A stretch of 27,060 nt of DNA from an uncultured Collinsella sp. (GTDB lineage Bacteria; Actinomycetota; Coriobacteriia; Coriobacteriales; Coriobacteriaceae): positions 1 through 27,060 of the forward strand of contig URNI01000014.1 in the NCBI GenBank assembly GCA_900549135.1. The letters are read 5' to 3'. Shown here piece after piece: positions 21,612-27,060 of this stretch (position 1 is the first letter of the stretch; each line of letters begins with the position of its first letter). The notes beneath the pieces are model-generated. The model had not been told where the DNA came from and did no database searches. It saw nothing but the letters and a program-made list of their open reading frames with translations. Made by a program: the position numbers and the translations under genes.

Positions 21612-23312
21612 TTATTCGCCGGCGGGCGGTTGTGGTGCGGACGAAGACGGGGTCGAGCCCTCGTCACCATCCTGGCGCGGCTTGCGGGAACGACGACGGC
21701 GACGGCGCTTTTGACCCTGGTCGGCCGAGCCCTCGCCACCGCGATTCTCGCGCGGCTCGCGCTCGTCGCGAGCTGCGCCATGCGAAGCCTTGGCAGCCGC
21801 TCCCCCGCCATCTCCGGGACGACGGCGCGTGACCTTGACCTCGCCATCCGAGACCTGATCGGCCACGGAGGGCACTGAGGGCTTCTGCTGCGCGCCCGAG
21901 GAATGGCGACGGCGCGGACGCGGCGCGCGCTCCTCCTCGCCACGTGACTTGCCGCCCTTGTCGGCAGGCGCGTCGGAGGCCGAGGCGCCCTTGGAAGCGG
22001 CACCAGCCTCGCGAGCAGCTGCGGCGCGGAAGGCGTCCTCGCGCTCCTCGCTCGACAGATGACGGCGACGACGACGTGTGGGGTTCATGCCACCGCCGCG
22101 ATTCTGCTGCTGGGGCTGCTGAACCTCGCGCTCGCGAGAGGCGTTCTTGCCCGCGGCTGCAGCCTCGCCGGCATCGGCAGAGCCCGCACGCTTGCGGCGG
22201 CGACGGCCATCAGCCGCCCCCTCGGCCTCGAGCGCCTCGGCCTTGCCACGGCCCTTTCCGCGGCCACGACCCTCGCCCTGACCCTGACCGGAGCGAGCAT
22301 CGGATTCGGCATCGCGGCGACGGCGCTTGGGCATCGACGTACCGGCCAGACGGTCGGCACTCGACAGGCCATCGCCCACGTCGACGCCGTTCTCACGATC
22401 GAGCTCCATGAGCGCCAGGCGCATCTCGGGCGACTCGATGCGCTCGAGCACGTCGCGCGTCACGCAATCGGGGCGGCAGTTACAACCCTGCTCGGCTGCC
22501 TTCTTTTTGCAGCCCTCCGAGCACGTCATATCGGCCAGGTTGACCTTAAAGACTTTGCCGTTCTCCAGGCGCAGCACCAGCTGCTCACGCGGCGTGTCAT
22601 ATTCCTGGATACGCGCCTTGCCGAGCGGCGTATCGATGAGCGTCTTCTTTTTGGGCGCACGGCTCTTAAAGTCCTTGTACGCCTCGAACTCATAGCGCAG
22701 GCAGCACATCAGGCGGCCGCATACGCCGCTGATCTTGGACGAGTTGAGCGGCAGGTCCTGCTCTTTTGCCATGCGAATCGAGACGGGCTCAAACTGTCCG
22801 CCAAAGCGCGTGCAGCAGAGTTCCTGTCCGCACTGGGCATAGCCGCCCACCAGGCGGGTCTCGTCGCGCACGCCGATCTGGCGCATGTCGACGCGAATGT
22901 GCAGCGTCGAGGACAGATCCTTGACGAGCTGGCGAAAATCGACGCGCTCCTCGGCCGCAAAGTAGAACACGGCCTTCTCGCCGCCAAACAGGTACTCGAC
23001 GCCCACCGGCTTCATCTCGAGGTCGAGCTCCTTGACCAGGCGGCGGAAGTCGACCATGGCCTCGTCGCCCTGGATGGCCAGGTCGTCGGCAAGCTGGAGG
23101 TCGATGTCGCTCGCCACGCGCAGCACGGGCTTGAGCGGCTGACCGATCTCGTCTTGCGGCACCTCAAAGGGATCGGCCGTGACCAGGCCGATCTCGGTTC
23201 CGCGCTCGGTGGAGCAAATGGCATAATCGGCCTCGAGGATATCCAGATCCTGCGGATCGAACCACAGGTCGCGCGAGGCATAGGTAAACTTAACGGGTAC
23301 GACTAACGGCAT
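21612..23312 (-). CDS. ricT: PSP1/RicT protein with a long basic disordered extension
   Basis: Residues 1-290 match RicT (YaaT), a PSP1-domain protein. In Bacillus subtilis it acts with RicA and RicF on RNase Y maturation of mRNAs. The [4Fe-4S]-type cysteines C161, C166, C167, C198, C203 and C204 are present (CGQELCC and CGRLMCC). A further Cys cluster follows at C264, C268, C277, C279 and C283. Typical RicT is about 270-310 residues. Here residues about 328-566 add a low-complexity tail with blocks such as KRRRRD, GRGRGKGRGK, RRRKR, TRRRRRH and KRRRRRRSRK, alternating with acidic and Ala-rich stretches. Such tails often bind RNA. The ATG at 23312 overlaps the holB stop by 10 bases. Confidence 0.88.
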   Translation of the reverse strand: MPLVVPVKFTYASRDLWFDPQDLDILEADYAICSTERGTEIGLVTADPFEVPQDEIGQPLKPVLRVASDIDLQLADDLAIQGDEAMVDFRRLVKELDLEMKPVGVEYLFGGEKAVFYFAAEERVDFRQLVKDLSSTLHIRVDMRQIGVRDETRLVGGYAQCGQELCCTRFGGQFEPVSIRMAKEQDLPLNSSKISGVCGRLMCCLRYEFEAYKDFKSRAPKKKTLIDTPLGKARIQEYDTPREQLVLRLENGKVFKVNLADMTCSEGCKKKAAEQGCNCRPDCVTRDVLERIESPEMRLALMELDRENGVDVGDGLSSADRLAGTSMPKRRRRDAESDARSGQGQGEGRGRGKGRGKAEALEAEGAADGRRRRKRAGSADAGEAAAAGKNASREREVQQPQQQNRGGGMNPTRRRRRHLSSEEREDAFRAAAAREAGAASKGASASDAPADKGGKSRGEEERAPRPRRRHSSGAQQKPSVPSVADQVSDGEVKVTRRRPGDGGGAAAKASHGAARDEREPRENRGGEGSADQGQKRRRRRRSRKPRQDGDEGSTPSSSAPQPPAGE

Positions 23313-24430
23313 TTCAGTGCCTTCCTGATATCGAACAGCATGACCTCGATGGCCAGCTGGGGAGTAACGTTTCTGGCGATGTTGCGCTCGGCGGTCGCGA
23401 CTGCCTCGAGCGCCTGGGTGGCACCCGCAACATTGGTCGCGGCGGCAAGCCGACCGATCGTGTCGCGCACGTCTTCGTTCACCACGTCGGCTGCCTCGTC
23501 CTGAAGCGTCAGCAGCACGTCGCGCATGAGCGTCCGCGCGCTCGCCAGCGCTTCCATGATACCCGAACGCTCGCGCGCGTTGAGTTCGCGCTTATTGCGG
23601 TCCTCAAGCTGCTTCAATGCTCCACGCGACAGGTAGTCGGCGTTTTGCTCGAGCACCTTTTCCTGTGTGGACTTGACCTCGGCGAGCGGCGCCTTAACGG
23701 CGACGATGAGCGACTTGGCGCGGCTGAGCACGTCGGCCTCGTCGGCGGCAATGAGTGAGTCGATGGCGCGGACCATCTGACGGCGGGCGTCCTGGCGCTC
23801 GGCGCTCTTGAGGAACTCGATGCCACGCGTGGGGCTTCCCGCCACGGCGACGGCCATGCGGCAACGCGCAGGGTCCTGACCGGTGGCGCGGCTCACGGCC
23901 TGCGCGGCGACGGCGGGCGATACCAGCCGAAACGGCACGCACTGGCAGCGGCTCACGATGGTGGGCAACATCACGTCTGCCGAGGTGCCCAGCAGGATGA
24001 ACATAACGCCCTCGGGCGGCTCCTCGAGTGTCTTGAGCAGCGCGTTGGCGGTGTTGGCGCGCAGTTGCTCGGCACGGTCGATGATGTAGACCTTGGCCTT
24101 GGCACGGATGGGCGCCAGAGGCACGTCATCGAGCAGCTCGCGGGTCTGAGCGATGAGGTAGCCCGTGGCGCTCTCGGGCGTGTAATAGTGCACGTCGGGA
24201 TGCGTATGCCGAGCAACGCGCACGCAACTGTCGCATGCGCCGCAGCCGTCCTGCTCGCACAGGAAGGCCTGGGCGAGCGCCCATGCGGCATCGAGCTTGC
24301 CGGCACCGGGAGCGCCCAAAAACAGATAGGCGTGCGATGCGCGACCTCTGGCGACGGCGTTGGTCAAAAAATCGCGCACGCGCTGTTGGGTGTCGAGCTT
24401 GGCCAGCAGGCTTGCCTGAGCGGGGGCCAT
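23303..24430 (-). CDS. holB: DNA polymerase III delta-prime subunit
   Basis: The 375-residue AAA+ clamp-loader protein has HAYLFLGAPGAGKLDAAWA (Walker A), a zinc-binding cluster CEQDGCGACDSCVRVARHTHPD, the VYIIDRAEQLRANTANALLKTLEEPP box and the SRC motif in TIVSRCQ. Delta-prime helps load the sliding clamp during replication. The Walker A here looks intact, unlike the degenerate one in Escherichia coli. The ATG at 24430 is one base after the tmk stop (TAACATG), with AGGAGG nine bases upstream inside tmk. The open frame continues upstream within tmk without domain character. The order tmk-holB-ricT is conserved in many Gram-positive bacteria. Confidence 0.92.
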   Translation of the reverse strand: MAPAQASLLAKLDTQQRVRDFLTNAVARGRASHAYLFLGAPGAGKLDAAWALAQAFLCEQDGCGACDSCVRVARHTHPDVHYYTPESATGYLIAQTRELLDDVPLAPIRAKAKVYIIDRAEQLRANTANALLKTLEEPPEGVMFILLGTSADVMLPTIVSRCQCVPFRLVSPAVAAQAVSRATGQDPARCRMAVAVAGSPTRGIEFLKSAERQDARRQMVRAIDSLIAADEADVLSRAKSLIVAVKAPLAEVKSTQEKVLEQNADYLSRGALKQLEDRNKRELNARERSGIMEALASARTLMRDVLLTLQDEAADVVNEDVRDTIGRLAAATNVAGATQALEAVATAERNIARNVTPQLAIEVMLFDIRKALKCR

Positions 24431-24431
24431 G

Positions 24432-25115
24432 TTACTCGGCCTCCTGGGCAAGCGCGGCGGCGACGGCATCTTGGGGGACATCGAGGCCATACGCGCGAAC
24501 CTGCTCGACCGTCTTCGCAAAGACTTCCTCGATGGTCGCGGTAGCGTCGATGAGCTTTACGCGGTTTGGTTCCTCGGCGGCGATGGCGCAAAATCCCTGG
24601 TAGACACGCTCTTGGAAGGCCATGCCCTTGGCCTCCATGCGGTCGGCCGCACCGCGATCGGCCATGCGCAGCGCCGCCTGCTCGGGCGTGATGTGATAGA
24701 CGAGCGTGAGCGCCGGGTGCGTACCCGCGACGGCCAGGTTGTTGGCATCGCGCACTATCTGGCGATCGAGGCCATCGGCAAACGCCTGATAGCAAGTTGT
24801 GGAATCGTAGAAGCGGTCGCACAGGACCACCTTGCCGGCAGCAAGGGCAGGCGCGATGACCTCGTGCACCAACTGGGCGCGCGCGGCCTCGTAGAGCAAC
24901 AACTCGCAGGTGTCGCCCATCGCCGTATTGGCGGGGTCGAGCAGCAGAGCACGGATCTTTTCGCTGATGGCGGTACCGCCCGGCTCGCGCAGGGTCACAA
25001 CCTGGTAGCCAGCGAGTTCAAGCGCGCGGGCAAGCAGACGCGCCTGCGTGGACTTGCCGGCGCCATCGACGCCCTCGAGCGTGATAAAGCTATGTTGAGC
25101 GGGCTCAAAAGCCAT
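24432..25115 (-). CDS. tmk: Thymidylate kinase
   Basis: The 227-residue protein has the P-loop LEGVDGAGKST at about residues 13-23, the REPGGT motif, and the CDRFYDSTTCYQAF segment with the DRx-D-S pattern that binds dTMP. A lid region (MADRGAADRMEAKG) completes the enzyme. It phosphorylates dTMP to dTDP with ATP in the cytoplasm. The last 20 residues are a short Ala/Glu extension. It is the first gene of tmk-holB-ricT on the minus strand; the region upstream, 25116-25217, shows no obvious promoter. Confidence 0.93.
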   Translation of the reverse strand: MAFEPAQHSFITLEGVDGAGKSTQARLLARALELAGYQVVTLREPGGTAISEKIRALLLDPANTAMGDTCELLLYEAARAQLVHEVIAPALAAGKVVLCDRFYDSTTCYQAFADGLDRQIVRDANNLAVAGTHPALTLVYHITPEQAALRMADRGAADRMEAKGMAFQERVYQGFCAIAAEEPNRVKLIDATATIEEVFAKTVEQVRAYGLDVPQDAVAAALAQEAE

Positions 25116-25217
25116 GGGCGCAGCCCCTTCCTACAAGGCGCGTAAATGCAGATATATCAACCAAGCCATGATACCCCAGTGCTCGGTGCGTCCCCAATGG
25201 CTAAAGGTGCCTTTCCG

Positions 25218-25286
25218 AAGTTGCGGTGAAATAGGGACTGATTGAAGCTCTGAGACCGCCAAACAGTCCCTATTTCACCGCAACTT
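25218..25286. repeat. Perfect 23-bp inverted repeat between tmk and the zinc-ribbon gene
   Basis: The arms at 25218-25240 and 25264-25286 are exact inverted copies (outer end AAGTTGCGGTGAAATAGGG) around a 23-base spacer. There is no T-run. It lies between divergent genes, where a terminator is not expected, so a dispersed hairpin repeat is more likely. Confidence 0.75.
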
Positions 25287-25311
25287 ATGATGGGGAATTT
25301 TGGACGCTGGG

Positions 25312-25317
25312 TATAAT
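25312..25317 (+). promoter_or_regulatory. -10 box of the zinc-ribbon protein gene
   Basis: A perfect TATAAT lies 38 bases upstream of the ATG at 25355. No good -35 box is seen at normal spacing. Confidence 0.45.
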
Positions 25318-25354
25318 CGTCGTATTGCATTGAAATGTGGCGAAAGGAGTGGCA

Positions 25355-26338
25355 ATGTCTCGGTATTGTGCCTCGTGCGGCAAGCTTCTTGCAGATAATG
25401 CCAAGTTCTGCACCTCGTGCGGTGCACCCGTTGAGCAAACAACCGCGAGCGATAGCCAGCCCGCTTTTGAGCAGACCGGCTCCCTTGATACGCCGCAAGC
25501 CAAGGCGGACGACCCCCTCGCCTATCGCCCCGACCCCGCCGCAAGCCCCGCGGCCGTCGAGACCACGCAGCGCATACCCGTCGCGAGCGGCTCGCCCCAA
25601 CAGGAGCCGGCTCCCGCATACACGCCCGCTTCGCCACAGACCCCCGCTCCCAAAAAGAGCGGCACCGGGCCGCTTATCGCCGTTATTGTTGTGCTGGTGG
25701 CGATCATCATCGCCCTGGTCGTTTTCTTTGTGATCAAGCCTTTCGACAACGCCGCCACGCAGACGACTGCCGAGGTAGCTAAGCTGCACCATGACGTCGA
25801 CGACGATGACCTAAAGCCTCTCGGCGATCCCAACAGCCTGTACGACGATGATGACGATGACGACGAGGATGGCGGCGAAGCAACGCTCTCCGAGCAGAAT
25901 CTCTACCGCCGACTGAGCGAATACTACGACTTGCTAGAAGACCTCGACAACTACGTCCGTGGCTGCGCGCAGAACTTCAACGGCAGCTATCTGGAAGAGG
26001 ATCGAACCACCCGTCAAAATCTCGCCGACGTCGCCGAGCGCACGGAGGACACCATCGAGCAGTATTACGACATCGTCGAGGACCTAGACGTCCCGACGAG
26101 CTCCAAGAACTACAGCTCCTGGAAGGACATCGTTGCCCTGTATGACGACCTGGATCACCGCATTGACGCAATCTGTGATGCCTGGGAGATCAGCCTGAAA
26201 TACGCCAAGCCTGAGGACCACAAGAATGAGATCGTGGCGCCGCTGTCGCGCGACAACGTGGCGGGCACCAATGACAATAAGTACCGCCTAGATTTTGAGG
26301 AGCGCTATCCCAGCGCCAAGCCTGTCGAGGTGAACTAG
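25355..26338 (+). CDS. Zinc-ribbon membrane protein of unknown function
   Basis: The 327-residue protein starts with a zinc ribbon, SRYCASCGKLLADNAKFCTSCG, of the double CxxC type (residues 2-23). A Pro/Ala/Gln-rich linker (about 28-105), one transmembrane helix (about 108-133) and an extracytoplasmic helical domain follow. The latter opens with an acidic run of nine aspartates and includes LYRRLSEYYDLLEDLDNYVRG. The ATG at 25355 is preceded by AAAGGAG at five bases. Cytoplasmic zinc ribbon plus external domain is a common sensor-like or scaffold layout in Gram-positive bacteria, but I do not recognise a specific family. It is inverted relative to the topA-tmk-holB cluster and flanked by two inverted repeats. 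Confidence 0.75.
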   Translation: MSRYCASCGKLLADNAKFCTSCGAPVEQTTASDSQPAFEQTGSLDTPQAKADDPLAYRPDPAASPAAVETTQRIPVASGSPQQEPAPAYTPASPQTPAPKKSGTGPLIAVIVVLVAIIIALVVFFVIKPFDNAATQTTAEVAKLHHDVDDDDLKPLGDPNSLYDDDDDDDEDGGEATLSEQNLYRRLSEYYDLLEDLDNYVRGCAQNFNGSYLEEDRTTRQNLADVAERTEDTIEQYYDIVEDLDVPTSSKNYSSWKDIVALYDDLDHRIDAICDAWEISLKYAKPEDHKNEIVAPLSRDNVAGTNDNKYRLDFEERYPSAKPVEVN

Positions 26339-26356
26339 CGCTCTGTCGTTCCCGAG

Positions 26357-26414
26357 CCGGCAGTAAGGGACGTTCCTAAACTGCCGGCAGAAAAGGAACG
26401 TCCCTAACTGCCGG
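26357..26414. repeat. 21-bp inverted repeat with a nested palindrome in the loop
   Basis: The arms 26357-26377 and 26394-26414 pair at 20 of 21 positions (CCGGCAGT-AGGGACGTTCCT pattern). The 16-base loop contains CTGCCGGCAG, itself a palindrome and a copy of the arm end. It sits just before a strong terminator. It resembles a dispersed extragenic palindrome more than a terminator. Confidence 0.72.
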
Positions 26415-26416
26415 TC

Positions 26417-26457
26417 AAAAAAACGAGCGAGGATCGTGGGGTCCTCGCTCGTTTTTT
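26417..26457. terminator. Bidirectional Rho-independent terminator
   Basis: A perfect 16-bp stem, A-rich at its base and GC-rich above, with an eight-base loop and T-runs on both strands (TTTTTT on plus, TTTTTTT on minus) lies between the convergent zinc-ribbon gene and topA. Confidence 0.92.
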
Positions 26458-26479
26458 AGGCAATGTTTCGACCGCGCCG

Positions 26480-27060
26480 TTACTTGTCGGAGGCTACTTT
26501 CTTGGCAGTCGACTTCTTCGCGGTCGTCTTCTTGGCGGCAGTGGCTTTCTTAGCCGTGGTCTTCTTCGCCGTGCTCGCCTTGGTTGTGGTCTTGCGGCCG
26601 CGGGCGGGCTTCTTCTCCTTGGTCGGGCAGTCCATGTTCACGCAGATGCGCCACGGGCCGCGCGCGGTGTTGACCACCACGATGGGAGCGCCGCACTCGG
26701 GGCAGGTCTCACCCGTCGCCTCGAGCTTGCCGCGCGCCGGCAGCGGATAGCTCACGCCGCAGTCATCGTAGTTGGTGCAGCGGATAAAGCGCTTGCCGCT
26801 CTTTTCGCTCTTGTGCGCGATCAGGTCGCCATGGCGTCCTGCCTCGGCGCACACATTGCACTCGCCCACCTTAAGGTCGGGCTCGTAGTTGGTGGGGCAC
26901 GTCGGGTTCACGCAGATCTCGAAAGCCTTCTGACGGAACGGCTGACACTTAATGCGTGGCGCGCCGCACTCGGGGCACACGGCTGCCTCGCCCTCGAGCG
27001 GGCTCACCTTGACGCCGCTCGGCACCGGATAGGTCACGTCGCAGTCGGGCCAGCCCATGC
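26480..27060 (-). CDS. topA: DNA topoisomerase I, C-terminal part (gene continues past the right edge)
   Basis: About 193 C-terminal codons are visible. They hold topoisomerase-type zinc fingers: CPECGAP then CVNPTCPTNYEPD, CNVCAEAGRHGDLI then CTNYDDCGVSYPLP, and CPECGAPIVVV then CVNMDCPTKEKK. The last 45 residues are a Lys/Ala/Thr-rich tail (KKTTAKKATAAKKTTAKKST style) like a histone H1 tail. Actinobacterial TopoI enzymes are known to use such tails for processive DNA relaxation. The catalytic core lies outside the window. The gene ends at a strong bidirectional terminator. Confidence 0.88.
   Translation of the reverse strand, partial: MGWPDCDVTYPVPSGVKVSPLEGEAAVCPECGAPRIKCQPFRQKAFEICVNPTCPTNYEPDLKVGECNVCAEAGRHGDLIAHKSEKSGKRFIRCTNYDDCGVSYPLPARGKLEATGETCPECGAPIVVVNTARGPWRICVNMDCPTKEKKPARGRKTTTKASTAKKTTAKKATAAKKTTAKKSTAKKVASDK

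Noticed and set aside
22059..23306. Long plus-strand open frame (415 codons) opposite ricT
   Set aside because: It is antisense to conserved RicT sequence and has Ala/Leu/Arg-rich shadow composition with no motif.
25218..26414. CRISPR array from repeated GGGAC-containing segments
   Set aside because: The repeats are two different inverted repeats, not regularly spaced direct repeats, and no cas genes are present.

Overview
The window looks like chromosomal DNA from a gut actinobacterium of the class Coriobacteriia, most likely Collinsella. This is inferred from the GC-rich coding DNA, clean Shine-Dalgarno sites, an extended RicT protein, a Lys/Ala-rich TopA tail, a mannose-family PTS with an amino-sugar pathway, and proteins whose motifs I associate with that class. 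No database search was possible.

Region 1 (1-9720) is an N-acetylgalactosamine (Aga-type) utilisation locus, almost all on the minus strand. A PTS operon (IIA, a YajC-like protein, IIB, IIC, IID; 9560 down to 6354) imports and phosphorylates the sugar. AgaR (GntR/HutC family) probably regulates it. NagA deacetylates the phosphosugar, AgaS deaminates and isomerises it to tagatose-6-phosphate, and a LacC-type kinase makes tagatose-1,6-bisphosphate. A LacX-type mutarotase homologue sits beside lacC. The expected aldolase is not in the window. A near-perfect operator, CTGGT-AGTA-ACCAG, lies upstream of agaS and recurs upstream of the PTS operon, which ties the two units together. A plus-strand flavodoxin gene interrupts the locus, and a 43-codon remnant of a second nagA sits at the left edge.

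Region 2 (9561-10262) is a 700-bp intergenic region with an unusual density of palindromes, including a repeated ACCGTTYACCG motif. It leads into a plus-strand pair, a DUF2975 membrane protein and a YozG-type Cro/C1 regulator, with a palindrome over their likely promoter.

Region 3 (11181-15791) holds a membrane-anchored SurA-like protein, then a minus-strand operon: a beta-hydroxyacid dehydrogenase with a 53-residue His/Cys-rich tail, a small membrane protein, a HEAT-repeat protein and an NAD-type isocitrate dehydrogenase.

Region 4 (15890-21509) holds DegV, long-form HPF/RaiA, a solute-binding lipoprotein, a probable large structured RNA (about 18858-19172), a MITE-like element with perfect 33-bp terminal inverted repeats (19330-19546), a PD-(D/E)XK-like protein and ComF. 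The structured RNA lies between comF and hpf/raiA and has its own promoter and long-range end pairing. It is the strongest candidate here for an undescribed or under-described element; the raiA-motif RNA is the first known class to test.

Region 5 (21612-27060) is a DNA-replication and RNA-processing cluster on the minus strand (tmk, holB, ricT), with topA entering at the right edge. A plus-strand zinc-ribbon membrane protein gene sits between topA and tmk, bracketed by two unrelated long inverted repeats.
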